Notes: generated by a model not told the origin, from the letters alone. Shown: positions 43,915-52,850, counted from the first letter of the stretch. The stretch is DNA of 64,000 nt from Actinacidiphila acididurans (GCF_016918855.1 NZ_JADKYB010000027.1:62001-126000); one strand, 5' to 3'. Program-made: numbers and translations.

Positions 43915-44244
43915 TCAGAGTCGGCGTTCGCGGCTGAGCTCGTCCTCGACGGGCGGTTTCGGCACCTCGCGCAGGTACTGGGACAGGTGCGGCTTGCCGC
44001 CCTCGCGGGCCTGCTCGGCTCGTTGCGCTTCGCTCAGCCCCAGGTCGGAGGCGGGGTCGAGGCGTACCGAGTGCGCGATCTCGGCCCGGTTGCGGTACTG
44101 CTCCGGCGGGATGCCGCGCAGTGCCGCCACCACGTCCCCGGGCGCCCCCGCCGCCATGGCCGCCTCCACCAACTCCCGCCTGCCCGCCGGGAAGTCAACG
44201 TCCCGCACCGCGTGCAGCACCTGCGCCACGTCGGTCCTGAGCAT
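43915..44244 (-). CDS. DUF2795 domain protein
   Basis: The short protein starts MLRTDVAQVLHAVRDVDFPAG, and its DFPAGRRELVEAAMAAGAP and LRGIPPEQYRNRAEIAHSV segments form the DUF2795 pattern. That is a small helical, possibly DNA- or protein-binding domain common in actinomycetes. Two ATGs, at 44250 and 44244, fit; AGGAGG sits 8 bp before the second, so I choose 44244 (109 residues). The C-terminal tail is charged. It is on the opposite strand between the VWA and SWIM genes and is divergent from the latter, so it may not belong to the module. Confidence 0.78.
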   Translation of the reverse strand: MLRTDVAQVLHAVRDVDFPAGRRELVEAAMAAGAPGDVVAALRGIPPEQYRNRAEIAHSVRLDPASDLGLSEAQRAEQAREGGKPHLSQYLREVPKPPVEDELSRERRL

Positions 44245-44520
44245 GCTCATCGCCTCCTGGGTCCTCGGGGGTCTCTGCGATCCTTTCCGGCTTTCACGGC
44301 GGGTTTCCGGGATGCCCTGGGCCGAAACCGTTCGGAACGGATATTCCAGCCGGTCGGCCCGTGGCCGCAAAACCGCAGGTCAAGTGGATTGTCAGTGGGG
44401 CGTGGTTCGATGGTCGGCAGGTGAGGAAGCCGGGGGTGAGGCCCCGGGGGGAAGGGCCCTGCGCGGGCTGAGGCCGATGTGTGCGCGGGCAAGGGGAAGG
44501 ACACGGGGAGGTACGGGGCG

Positions 44521-46317
44521 ATGGGGGTGCGGGTGCCGCCGGTGGAGGCGGCGGTCGCGGCCGGGGCGGTGGAATTGCTGCCCGCACGGCTGCGGAAGAG
44601 GCTCGAGGGGGTGGTGGACAAGGCCCGGAGTTGGGCGGTGTCCGAGGGGGACGAGGGGTCCGTACGGGTCGCGGTGGACGACGAGACCGCGGTGCTGCTC
44701 CGGCCGGGCCCCGGCGGGACGGTCACGGACGGGGAGGCGGTGACCTGCTCGTGCCTGCTGGCACCCGCCTGCCTGCACCGGGCGGCCGTGCTGAGCATCG
44801 CCCCGCTGGCCGAGGCGACGCCGGGGCCGGAGCAGGCAGCGGTGGAAGCCCGTACCGAGGGGGAGGCCGAGGACCGGCTCGCGGAGGGCGACCCGTCGGC
44901 CGCGGAACAGGTGCCGGCGGCTCAGCGCGGAGCGGCTGCGGCGCTGTGGGACGCGGGGGTTGCGGCGCTGTGCGCGGGGGCGGCCGCGGCGTCCCTCGCC
45001 CGGGCCGCACTGCTGCACGCCGCGCACGCCGCCCGTCTGGCGGGCCTGCACCGGCCGGCGGCCAGCGCCGTACGGGTGGCCCGGCGGCTGGCGGAGGCGC
45101 GGGAGGGGGACAGCGCCTTCCGGCTGGGCGAGTTGACGCAGGACCTGGCGGCCCTGCTGGACGAGGCGCGGACGGTACGGGAGGCGGAGGACGCGGCGGC
45201 GGCCCGGGAGGCGGTGGGCACGGCCCGCAGGACGTACGAGCAGGCCGGATCGCTGCGGCTGTACGGCCTGTTCACCGAGCCGGTGGTCACGGCCTCCGGG
45301 TACGCCGGCGCGACCGCCTACGCGGTCACCGGGGAGGGCGCGATACGGAGCGTCTCGGTGGTCCAGCCGGGCGGCCCGGAGCGGGTGGCACCCTCGGCGG
45401 GGGCTCGGGTGCCGGGCGGGGCGGCGCTGAGCCTGCGTCAACTCGGCCGGGGCGGCGGGCTGATCGTGACCGGGACCACTCTGACCGGGGACGGCAGGGT
45501 CGGCGGCGGCGCCTCGGTGCGGTCGGTGGCCGCCACGGGCGCGGGGTGGGAGCAGGCCCCGCTCGACGGGTTGTGGGCGCGTCCGGTCGCGGCGCAGGTC
45601 AGGGCGGCGCTGGCCTGGCAGGCCGAGCCCGTGGACGACCGCCCGGCCGGGGGTGACCTGCTGTTCCTCACCGGCACGGTCACCTCCCTGGGCGGCCTGC
45701 CCGCGCTCGCCGTCCACCCCGGTCCCGGCTCCGCCGTCGAGGACGTCCTCGGCCCGGTGGTGATCCTGCACTCCCCGGACGAGCGGCCCGAGTTGCCCTA
45801 CACCGCGAACCTGCGGGCACTGGCCGGCCGGCGAGGCGCGACGATACGGCTGATCGCCCGCCTGGTGCCCGACCGCCCGGCCGGTGTGGCCGCACTGGCG
45901 CTGTGCCCTGCGGGCGGCGAACCGGTGGACCTCGGCCTGGAACGCCTGATACCCGGGCGCCTCGGCGGCGGTGCAGACGGGCCGCGTGCAGTGGCCGGCC
46001 GGCCGCTGGCGCTGCCCCCGGTGGAGTGGGACCTGCTGAGCCGTACGGTGGCGCGCACCGCGCTGGGCGGCCGAGCCGTCGCCGCGGCGGCGGCCGACCC
46101 CGGACTCCCCCGGCGCCTGCGAGCGGCCGGCCTCCCCACCGCCGCGGCCTGCGCCGACGCCCTCACCACCGCCACCCGCGCCCGCCACGCCGACGCTCTC
46201 GGCACCATGCTCCCGGCCGACCCGGACGCCTTCGCCCTCGCCTGGCTGACCGCGGCGGTGTACGTGGGAGCCACCGCACGGGAGTTCACGGCCGAGGCGT
46301 GGGAGGCGGCGGACTGA
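44521..46317 (+). CDS. SWIM zinc-finger protein, YehQ-like
   Basis: ATG 44521 has GGGGAGG upstream, and an in-frame GTG at 44479 is possible. The 598-residue protein has a SWIM motif near its N-terminus, CxCx5CxH (C76, C78, C84, H86, in CSCLLAPACLH). A helical Ala-rich middle follows, and then a large beta-rich domain. SWIM motifs bind zinc and DNA or protein. A SWIM protein is the constant last member of yehLMPQ-like MoxR-VWA operons. It is about 690 bp past the VWA gene, separated by the divergent DUF2795 gene, so it probably has its own promoter. Confidence 0.82.
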   Translation: MGVRVPPVEAAVAAGAVELLPARLRKRLEGVVDKARSWAVSEGDEGSVRVAVDDETAVLLRPGPGGTVTDGEAVTCSCLLAPACLHRAAVLSIAPLAEATPGPEQAAVEARTEGEAEDRLAEGDPSAAEQVPAAQRGAAAALWDAGVAALCAGAAAASLARAALLHAAHAARLAGLHRPAASAVRVARRLAEAREGDSAFRLGELTQDLAALLDEARTVREAEDAAAAREAVGTARRTYEQAGSLRLYGLFTEPVVTASGYAGATAYAVTGEGAIRSVSVVQPGGPERVAPSAGARVPGGAALSLRQLGRGGGLIVTGTTLTGDGRVGGGASVRSVAATGAGWEQAPLDGLWARPVAAQVRAALAWQAEPVDDRPAGGDLLFLTGTVTSLGGLPALAVHPGPGSAVEDVLGPVVILHSPDERPELPYTANLRALAGRRGATIRLIARLVPDRPAGVAALALCPAGGEPVDLGLERLIPGRLGGGADGPRAVAGRPLALPPVEWDLLSRTVARTALGGRAVAAAAADPGLPRRLRAAGLPTAAACADALTTATRARHADALGTMLPADPDAFALAWLTAAVYVGATAREFTAEAWEAAD

Positions 46318-46671
46318 CCGGGTCCGCGGCGGTTACCGAAGGGCGCGAGCCTCGGCTCGTCCGGGTCGGGCCACGACCGGCCCTGGTCAGATCGGTTCGT
46401 GGCGGTCCAGCCCCGCCCGGGTTCACGTCCCACGCGTGGACGGCAACCGGCGGACAGTGCTCCGGCGTCGATCACTGAGGACGCAGGTCCTGGAGGTGCA
46501 AGGTGGTCCAGGACCGAACCCGGCCTGGATGCGGAGCCGTTCCGGTCCGGGGCGGCGCGGTGGCGGGTCGTGCGTCGTGGGGTGCCGGGATGTCGGGTGC
46601 CGCGGCTTCGGCTCGGATCGGGTCGGTGAGGGGGCTGTGTGGGGCGGGACGGGAAGGACGGAGGGGGACGC
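46318..46671. other. 354-bp intergenic region
   Basis: A weak hairpin, CGAGCC-TC-GGCTCG at 46346-46359, follows the SWIM stop and may act in termination. No gene or clear operator is seen, and the rest is G-rich. Confidence 0.35.
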
Positions 46672-47541
46672 GTGCGAGGGTTCACCTGGCTCGTAGGGAT
46701 GCGGGCACGGCTGCGGGGGACGGTGCTCCGTGGCCGAGCGGGGCAACCGGAACCGGCGGAGTTGGTGGTGGCGGAAGGGACGGGGACCCCGGCCAGGAAA
46801 TCGCCCTGGGCCCGGAGGGCATCGCGGCTGCGGCCGAGGCTGCCGCGGACGGTGCGGGGGTGGCGGCGGTTGGTGCGGTGGGCGGTGGTGGTGTGCGTGG
46901 TGGCGTTGCTGCCCGCGATGTGGTTGCAGGTGAGCGGGGGTGGGCGGTTGCGGTCGGAGGCGGATGTGCCGAGCGAGCCGGTGGCCGTGGTGTTCGGCGC
47001 GGGGTTGTGGGACGGGCGGCCGTCGCCGTATCTGGCGCACCGGCTGGACGCGGCGGCACGGCTCTACGCGGCGGGAAAGGTGAAGGTGGTACTGGTCACG
47101 GGCGACAACAGCAAGACGTCGTACAACGAGCCGGGGGCGATGCGGACGTACCTGACGGCTCACGGGGTGCCCGCCGGAAAGGTGGTGCTGGACTACGCCG
47201 GGTTCGACACCTGGGACTCGTGCGACCGGGCCCGGCGGATCTTCGGGGTGGACCGGGCGGTGCTGATCAGCCAGGGGTTCCACATACGCAGGGCGCTGGC
47301 GTTGTGCGAGGCGGCGGGGATCGACGCGTACGGGGTGGGGGTGGACGAGCCGCATGACCTGACCTGGTACGCGGGCGGGCTGCGGGAAGTGCTCGCCGCG
47401 GACAAGGCGGCGCTGGACGTGGTGGTCAAGCCGAATCCCACATTCCTCGGGCCGCGCGAGAACGGGGTGACCCGCGCCCTGGCTTCCCCTGCCGCCGCCC
47501 CTGCCCGGGCCGGAGGCCCGAGCTCCGGCTCCGGCGGGTGA
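46672..47541 (+). CDS. DUF218 (SanA/YdcF-like) membrane-anchored protein
   Basis: GTG 46672 follows GGAGGGG. The 289-residue protein has a basic N-terminus and one transmembrane helix (VVVCVVALLPAMWLQ, about 80-95). A DUF218 domain with AVVFGAGLWDGRPSPYLAHRL, VLVTGDNSKTSYNEPGAM and a C-terminal RALALCEAAGIDAYGVGV follows. The family (SanA, YdcF) is extracytoplasmic and linked to envelope barrier function and vancomycin sensitivity. It is orphan here, 128 bp before nasA. Confidence 0.85.
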   Translation: MRGFTWLVGMRARLRGTVLRGRAGQPEPAELVVAEGTGTPARKSPWARRASRLRPRLPRTVRGWRRLVRWAVVVCVVALLPAMWLQVSGGGRLRSEADVPSEPVAVVFGAGLWDGRPSPYLAHRLDAAARLYAAGKVKVVLVTGDNSKTSYNEPGAMRTYLTAHGVPAGKVVLDYAGFDTWDSCDRARRIFGVDRAVLISQGFHIRRALALCEAAGIDAYGVGVDEPHDLTWYAGGLREVLAADKAALDVVVKPNPTFLGPRENGVTRALASPAAAPARAGGPSSGSGG

Positions 47542-47565
47542 CGGCGGGCGGGCCCCGCCCGTCAC
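47538..47565 (+). terminator. Hairpin after the DUF218 gene
   Basis: GTGACGG at 47538-47544 and a GGGCGG stretch pair with CCGCCC and GTCAC ending at 47565, with a short bulge. It begins at the gene's stop codon and separates it from nasA. Confidence 0.5.
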
Positions 47566-47596
47566 GCCACCGCCCCTCACACCACCGCCCCCTCCT

Positions 47597-47648
47597 CGAT
47601 GAGCCCCTCGTGCCCGCCGCGTAATCGGCGCGGGAGCCCGGGGAAACA
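47597..47648 (+). promoter_or_regulatory. nasA upstream composite element, GlnR-like half-sites
   Basis: CGATGAGC (47597-47604), GTAAT (47621-47625) and GGGAAACA (47641-47648) occur at exactly the same spacing as at 52851-52902 before the nir operon. The five-base half-sites ATGAG, GTGCC, GTAAT, GGGAG and GAAAC repeat every 11 bp, matching the GTnAC-n6-GnAAC architecture of Streptomyces GlnR boxes. Direct GlnR control is inferred. Confidence 0.6.
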
Positions 47649-47669
47649 CAGGTCACCCAGGGTGGGGGC

Positions 47670-49829
47670 ATGACGACAGCGGTGGGCGACGTGGCGGCGA
47701 CGGACGTGGACACGCACTGCCCGTACTGCGCGTTGCAGTGCGGGATGACGCTGCGGGTGGGGAGCGGGGCGCTGCCGGAGGTGGTCGAGCGGGCCTTTCC
47801 GGTGAACCGGGGCGCGCTGTGCGGGAAGGGGCGGACGTCGGCGGAGGTGCTGTCGGGGGCGGTGCGGCTGAGCGAGCCGCTGGTGCGGGACGCGGACGGA
47901 CAGCTGCGGGCCGCGTCGTGGCAGGAGGCGCTGGACCGGGTGGCCGAGGGCCTGCTGCGGGCCCGGGCCCGGCACGGGCGGGACGCGGTGGCGGTGTTCG
48001 GCGGCGGCGGGCTGACGAACGAGAAGGCGTACGCGCTGGGCAAGTTCGCCCGGGTGGCGCTGCGGACCTCGCAGATCGACTACAACGGCCGGTTCTGCAT
48101 GTCGTCGGCGGCGATGGCGCAGAACAGGGCGTTCGGGCTGGACCGGGGGCTGCCGTTCCCGCTGGCGGACGTGGCGCGGACCGGGTGCGTGATCCTGGTC
48201 GGCTCGAACCTGGCCGACACCATGCCGCCGGCGCTGCGCTGGCTGACCGAGCTGAAGGAGAACGGCGGCACCCTGATCGTGGTGGACCCGCGCCGGACCC
48301 GGACCGCCGAGCAGGCCGACCTGCACCTCCAGCCGCGCCCGGGCACGGACCTGGCGCTGGCGCTCGGCCTGCTGCACCTGGTGGTGACCGAGGGGCGGCT
48401 GGACGAGGAGTTCATCGCGTCGCGCACCAGCGGCTGGGAGGAAACGCTGCCCGGGGTGATGGCGCACTGGCCGGAACTGGTGGAGCGGATCACGGGGGTG
48501 CCGGTGCCGCAACTGCGCCGGGCCGTGGCGATGTTCTGCGACGCCCCGGAGTCGATCGTGCTCACCGCGCGCGGCCCCGAGCAGCAGTCGAAGGGGACGG
48601 ACACGGTCGGCGCGTGGATCAACCTGTGCCTGGCCACCGGCCGGGCCGGGCGGCCGCTGTCGGGCTACGGCTGCCTGACCGGGCAGGGCAACGGCCAGGG
48701 CGGGCGGGAACACGGCCAGAAGGCGGACCAGTTGCCGGGGTACCGCAAGCTGGACGACCCGGCGGCGCGGGCGTACGTGGCGGGGGTGTGGGGTGTGGAC
48801 CCGCAGGACCTGCCGGGGCCGGGCCGGAGCGCGTACGAACTGCTCGACGCGCTCGGCCGGGACATCAAGGCCCTGCTGGTGATGGGCTCCAACCCGGTGG
48901 TGTCCGCGCCCCGGGCCGGGCACGTGACCGAGCGGCTTGCGGCGCTGGACTTCCTCGCGGTGTGCGACGTGGTGCTCTCCGAGACCGCCCAACTGGCCGA
49001 CGTGGTCCTGCCGGTCACCCAGTGGGCCGAGGAGACCGGCACCACCACCAACCTGGAGGGCAGGGTGATCCTGCGCCGCAAGGCGATCGACCCGCCGGCC
49101 GGGGTGCGCTCCGATCTGGAGGTGATCAGCGGACTGGCCGCGCGGCTCGGCTGGGAGAACAGTTTCCCGGCCGACCCGGAGGAGGTCTTCACCGAATTGC
49201 GCCAGGCCTCGGCGGGCGGCCCCGCAGACTACTCCGGCATCACCTACGACCGGATCGCCGCGAGCGATGGCGTGTTCTGGCCGTGCCCGGCACCGGAAAC
49301 GGAACCCGGATCGGATACGGCGACAGGGGCGGGCCCGGGAACGGAACCGGCGGCCGGGGCCGAGACGGCGGAGGACGGGACGCCGCGGTTGTTCCTGCAG
49401 CGGTTCGCCACGCCGGACGGCCGGGCAAGGTTCGCGCCGGTCGAGCACCGGCCGGCCGCGGAGGAGCCGTCGGCGGAGTACCCGTACTACCTGACCACCG
49501 GGCGGGTGCTGGCCCAGTACCAGTCGGGAGCGCAGACCCGGCGGGTGCGGGAGCTGAACGACGCCGCGCCCGGCCCCTTCGTCCAGCTCCACCCGCGGTT
49601 GGCGGAGAAGCTGGGCGTGGCCGACGGCGATCGGCTGGCCGTGACCAGCCGGCGGGGCCGCGCGGTGGCGCCCGCCCGGGTGTCGGCGGCGATCCGCCCG
49701 GACACGGTGTTCATGCCCTTCCACTGGCCGGGCGAGGGCCGCGCGAACACCCTCACCAACCCGGCGCTGGACCCGGCGTCCCGGATGCCGGAGTTCAAGG
49801 TGTGCGCAGTACGGGTCGAACGGGCCTGA
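47670..49829 (+). CDS. nasA: Assimilatory nitrate reductase, molybdopterin catalytic subunit
   Basis: The 719-residue protein has a 4Fe-4S ligand set C17, C20, C24, C51 (CPYCALQCGM ... LCGKG). GGGGLTNEKAYALGKFAR and YNGRFCMSSA, with the likely Mo-coordinating Cys, mark the NasA/NarB branch. Later come molybdopterin-binding segments (GSNPVVSAP and AEETGTTTNLEGRV) and a molydop-binding C-terminal domain (TGRVLAQYQSGAQTRR). It reduces nitrate to nitrite in the cytoplasm. A low-complexity insert (about residues 540-571, rich in E/P/G/T) sits in the linker before the C-terminal domain. It lacks its own FAD domain, so the oxidoreductase at 52925 may feed it electrons. Confidence 0.93.
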   Translation: MTTAVGDVAATDVDTHCPYCALQCGMTLRVGSGALPEVVERAFPVNRGALCGKGRTSAEVLSGAVRLSEPLVRDADGQLRAASWQEALDRVAEGLLRARARHGRDAVAVFGGGGLTNEKAYALGKFARVALRTSQIDYNGRFCMSSAAMAQNRAFGLDRGLPFPLADVARTGCVILVGSNLADTMPPALRWLTELKENGGTLIVVDPRRTRTAEQADLHLQPRPGTDLALALGLLHLVVTEGRLDEEFIASRTSGWEETLPGVMAHWPELVERITGVPVPQLRRAVAMFCDAPESIVLTARGPEQQSKGTDTVGAWINLCLATGRAGRPLSGYGCLTGQGNGQGGREHGQKADQLPGYRKLDDPAARAYVAGVWGVDPQDLPGPGRSAYELLDALGRDIKALLVMGSNPVVSAPRAGHVTERLAALDFLAVCDVVLSETAQLADVVLPVTQWAEETGTTTNLEGRVILRRKAIDPPAGVRSDLEVISGLAARLGWENSFPADPEEVFTELRQASAGGPADYSGITYDRIAASDGVFWPCPAPETEPGSDTATGAGPGTEPAAGAETAEDGTPRLFLQRFATPDGRARFAPVEHRPAAEEPSAEYPYYLTTGRVLAQYQSGAQTRRVRELNDAAPGPFVQLHPRLAEKLGVADGDRLAVTSRRGRAVAPARVSAAIRPDTVFMPFHWPGEGRANTLTNPALDPASRMPEFKVCAVRVERA

Positions 49830-49856
49830 GCAGCGGGAGCCGACACAACCCCCCAG

Positions 49857-49904
49857 TTGCATACGCTGCATGCATTGCATGCAAAGTCTCACCCGCACTA
49901 CCCT
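49857..49904 (+). promoter_or_regulatory. GntR promoter and operator with leaderless start
   Basis: TTGCAT at 49857 is followed by TGCATGCA (49867-49874) and TGCATGCA (49876-49883). The latter is the core of the perfect palindrome TTGCATGCAA (49875-49884). TTGCAT (49875-49880) and TACCCT (49899-49904) make a promoter with an 18-bp spacer, and the -10 lies 7 bp before GTG 49912. The transcript therefore probably starts at the codon (leaderless), and the operator covers the -35. Confidence 0.65.
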
Positions 49905-49911
49905 CGCCTGT

Positions 49912-50544
49912 GTGCAGCAGACCGATTCCGCCCTCGCGCGCCTGCGCGCCCTGATCGTCGACGGCGCCTACGCGCCCGGCCAGCGACTGACCGAGACCGA
50001 GGTGGCCGCGTCGCTGGCGATGAGCCGCACCCCGGTACGGGAGGCGTTCCGCGCGCTGGTGGCCGACGGACTCGTACGGTCCGCCGGGCGTGGGGTACAG
50101 GTGGTGGCCCTGGACCGCGAGTCACTGCGTCATGCCTACGAGGTGCGCTCGGCGCTGGAGGCGCTCACCGCCGAACTCGCCGCGCGGCGCCAGGCCGAGG
50201 GCCGGATCGCCCCGGCCGACCTGGCCGATCTCACCCGCGAGGCCGAGCAGGCGGAAGCCGCGACGCTGGCCGGCCGGTTCGCGGCGGCGGTGGCGTACAA
50301 CCGCCGGTTCCACCGCCGGATCGCGGGCCTGGCCGGCAATCCGGTGGCGCTCGAGGCGCTGGACCGGCTGTGGGACCAGATCATGGTCTCCACCCGGGCG
50401 ACCCTGTCGCCGCCGCACCGGCCCGCGCAGGTCAACAGCCAGCACCGGGACCTGCTGGCCGCGATACGCGAGGGCCGGCCGGACGACGCCGCCGCGGTCG
50501 CGCGCGCACACGTACGCGACACCCTCGGGGAAGGAGACCACTGA
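49912..50544 (+). CDS. GntR family regulator with FCD-type ligand domain
   Basis: The 210-residue protein has an N-terminal winged helix (ALARLRALIVDGAYAPGQRLTETEVA...SRTPVREAFRAL). A helical C-terminal ligand domain of the FCD/FadR type follows, with VRSALEALTAELAA, an R-FH pattern (YNRRFHRRIAGLAGN) and a closing H in QHRDLLAAI. These His/Asp positions bind a metal or acid ligand. GTG 49912 is favoured over 49870 because of the leaderless promoter and the operator just upstream. The repeated TGCATGCA sites imply autoregulation. It is coupled to the OsmC gene, 1 bp apart, and probably controls it. Confidence 0.85.
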   Translation: MQQTDSALARLRALIVDGAYAPGQRLTETEVAASLAMSRTPVREAFRALVADGLVRSAGRGVQVVALDRESLRHAYEVRSALEALTAELAARRQAEGRIAPADLADLTREAEQAEAATLAGRFAAAVAYNRRFHRRIAGLAGNPVALEALDRLWDQIMVSTRATLSPPHRPAQVNSQHRDLLAAIREGRPDDAAAVARAHVRDTLGEGDH

Positions 50545-50545
50545 C

Positions 50546-51052
50546 ATGCCCTCCGCCAGGCAGCACACGTACGAGACCGAGGTCGTGTGGACCGGGAACC
50601 TCGGCACGGGCACCGACTCGTACCGCTCGTACCGGCGCACCCACGAGGTCGGCGCGGACGGTCCGGCGCCCATCGCCGGCTCCTCCGACCCGCACTTCCG
50701 GGGCGACGCGGACCGCTGGAATCCCGAGCAGTTGCTGCTCGCGGCGCTGTCGCAGTGCCACATGCTGTCGTACCTGCACGCCTGCGCGGTCAACGGCGTG
50801 GTGGTGACCGCGTACACCGACCGGGCGGCCGGCACCATGACGGAGACCGGGGACGGCGGCGGCCGGTTCACCGGCGTCGTGCTGCGGCCGCGGGTCGAGG
50901 TCGCGGAGCCGTCGATGGCGGAGAAGGCCGTCGCCCTGCACGAGGACGCCCACCGGCTGTGCTTCATCGCGAGCTCGGTGAACTTCCCGGTGGGCCACGA
51001 GCCCGAGGTGACGGTCCGACCGGGCGGCCCGGTCCGCCCGGCGGAAGGCTGA
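50546..51052 (+). CDS. OsmC family peroxidase-like protein
   Basis: The 168-residue protein begins one base after the GntR stop with GGAGA upstream. An N-terminal strand pair (TYETEVVWTGNLGTGTDSYR), WNPEQLLLAALSQCHMLSYL with the first reactive Cys near residue 72, and a later HRLCFIASSVNFPVGHEP with the second Cys place it in the OsmC/Ohr fold, close to the OsmC rather than the Ohr branch. It should reduce organic hydroperoxides with two cysteines. Co-transcription with a GntR regulator suggests its ligand is an acid or lipid peroxide product. Confidence 0.9.
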   Translation: MPSARQHTYETEVVWTGNLGTGTDSYRSYRRTHEVGADGPAPIAGSSDPHFRGDADRWNPEQLLLAALSQCHMLSYLHACAVNGVVVTAYTDRAAGTMTETGDGGGRFTGVVLRPRVEVAEPSMAEKAVALHEDAHRLCFIASSVNFPVGHEPEVTVRPGGPVRPAEG

Positions 51053-51113
51053 CGAAGGCCGCTCCCGGCACCCGGACCCGGCCCTAGAGCCGCGGCTCGG
51101 GAAGACGTACGCC

Positions 51114-52028
51114 TCAGGCCAGCGCCTGCCTCGCCCGCAGCCGCCGCAGCATGCGCGCGTCCTGGAAGCCCACCGCGCGGGCCGCGGATTCGTGGGTCGC
51201 GCCCTGGGTGATCAGGTGCTCGGCGCGCTCGATGCGCAACTCCTGCTGGTAGCGCAGTGGGGTCAGGCCGGTGGAGGCGGCGAAGCGGCGGGTGAGGGTG
51301 CGTTCGCTGACGCCGGTGGCCGCGGCGAGATCGGCCAGGGCGAGGCGCTCGGAGAAGCGGGCGTCGATGAGGTCCTGGGCGCGGTGGACCGCGTCACTCA
51401 GGTGCGCGCGGCGCCGCAGCATGGCGCTGGCCTGCTGCTCGTCACCATTGCGGCGGGCGTAGACCACCATCTGCCGGGCGGCGCGGGCGGCGGCGCCCGG
51501 CCCGTGCCGCACCGCGACCAGGTGGAGGGCCAGGTCGATCCCGGACGCGATGCCGGCGGAGGTGACGACCCGGCCGTCCACCACGTACAGCACGTCGCGG
51601 ATCACCGTGGCCAGCGGGTAGGTGCGGGCGAGTTCGTCCTGGACGTCGTGGTGGGTGGTGCAGCGGCGGCCGTCCAGCAGGCCGGCCCGGCCGAGCGCGT
51701 CGGCGCCGGCGCAGACCGAGGCCACCGTGCCGCCGCGTTCGTGGTGGGCGCGCAGCCAGTCCAGGGTGGCGGGGGCGAGCCGGCCGTTGTCGCGCAGCGA
51801 GCGGGACCGCCAGCCGGGCACGACGACCAGGTCGTCGGCGGCCAGGCCCGGCAGCGCCGCCGACGCCCGCAGCGGCAGGCCCTGCGCGGTGGGCACGTCC
51901 TCCTGCTCGGCCACGTACTCCAGCTCGTACCCGAGCCCCTGGTCGGCGGCCGTCGAGAAGACCTGGGCCGGCCCGGCGAGGTCGAGCAGGTGCAGCCGGG
52001 GAACGAGCAGGAAGACCACCCGGGTCAC
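51114..52028 (-). CDS. GlxA-type AraC family regulator (DJ-1/PfpI plus HTH)
   Basis: GTG 52028 starts VTRVVFLLVPRLHLLDLAGPA and overlaps the isochorismatase stop by 4 bp (GTGA), so it is the second gene of a pair. Residues 1-190 are a DJ-1/PfpI-like domain with VASVCAGADALGRAGLL, where the Cys is the usual nucleophile position; residues 205-304 are an AraC helix-turn-helix (ATGVSERTLTRRFAASTGLTPLRYQ). The fusion is the GlxA family of amidase-domain AraC activators. It is likely to regulate the isochorismatase it shares a transcript with. Confidence 0.9.
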   Translation of the reverse strand: MTRVVFLLVPRLHLLDLAGPAQVFSTAADQGLGYELEYVAEQEDVPTAQGLPLRASAALPGLAADDLVVVPGWRSRSLRDNGRLAPATLDWLRAHHERGGTVASVCAGADALGRAGLLDGRRCTTHHDVQDELARTYPLATVIRDVLYVVDGRVVTSAGIASGIDLALHLVAVRHGPGAAARAARQMVVYARRNGDEQQASAMLRRRAHLSDAVHRAQDLIDARFSERLALADLAAATGVSERTLTRRFAASTGLTPLRYQQELRIERAEHLITQGATHESAARAVGFQDARMLRRLRARQALA

Positions 52029-52744
52029 GATCCGGTCAGCTCCTTGACTGTGGTGACGGTGGCGAAGCGTCCGGCCAGAGCGTAGCGGGTGCGCTCCACG
52101 ATGTCGGCCGGCCACAGGGTGCGCGGGTCGGCGAGCACCTCGGCGTACGGGCGGCCGTCCGGCGCGTCCGGGTCCGGCACGGGCTCGGTGGCGGTCGCGT
52201 CCAGCACGAAGGTGACGTCGTAACCGAGGTCGGAGGCGAGCCGGGTGGTGGTCTCCACGCACTGCTCGGTCCGGATGCCGCAGGTGATCAGGGCGCGGAT
52301 GCCATGTTCGGTGAGGATCTGCTGGAGGTTGGTGGTGGTGAAGGCGTTGTGCGAGGTCTTGGTGACGACCGGCTCGCCGTTTCCGACCGCCAGCGGCTCG
52401 ATCAGCCGGACGTGGCCGAGCGCCGGGTCGAAGACGGTGCCGGTGCCGGCCTCTGAGTGCAGCACCCACACCACCAGGTCGCCGCGCTCGCGGGCGAAGT
52501 CGACCAGCTTCGCCACCTGAGCGGCCACCTCGGGGTCGGAGGCGTGGGCCCAGCTCTCGCGCTGCCGGAAGGACTCCTGGACGTCGATGACCAGCAGGGC
52601 GGTGGCGCCGGCCGGCGGGATCGCGGGGGTTGAGGCAGGGGACGAGGCAGGGGACGAGGCAGGGGTGGGCGCGGGAGACGGCGCTGGGGACGGCGTACGG
52701 GTCGGCTCTCCGGACGGCGTACGGGATACGGTGTCGTCGCTCAT
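52025..52744 (-). CDS. Isochorismatase family cysteine hydrolase
   Basis: The 239-residue protein has an N-terminal Ser/Pro/Ala repeat region (residues about 8-45) of low complexity, then the hydrolase fold. LLVIDVQESFRQ holds the catalytic Asp, VVTKTSHNAFTTTNLQ the Lys region, and CGIRTEQCVETTTR the nucleophile Cys. The order D-K-C fits the isochorismatase-like amidohydrolases (nicotinamidase-type chemistry), although the substrate is unknown. It is divergent from the nir operon at 52925, with GlxA downstream. Confidence 0.88.
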   Translation of the reverse strand: MSDDTVSRTPSGEPTRTPSPAPSPAPTPASSPASSPASTPAIPPAGATALLVIDVQESFRQRESWAHASDPEVAAQVAKLVDFARERGDLVVWVLHSEAGTGTVFDPALGHVRLIEPLAVGNGEPVVTKTSHNAFTTTNLQQILTEHGIRALITCGIRTEQCVETTTRLASDLGYDVTFVLDATATEPVPDPDAPDGRPYAEVLADPRTLWPADIVERTRYALAGRFATVTTVKELTGS

Positions 52745-52850
52745 GGCCCGATCCTGGCCCGGCCGCCCGCCGCCGGCCAGGCCCGATCGTGCCCCGCTCC
52801 GGAACGATCCGGTCAGGGGACGCGGCCCGCTCACACCTGCTCCCCCGCCG

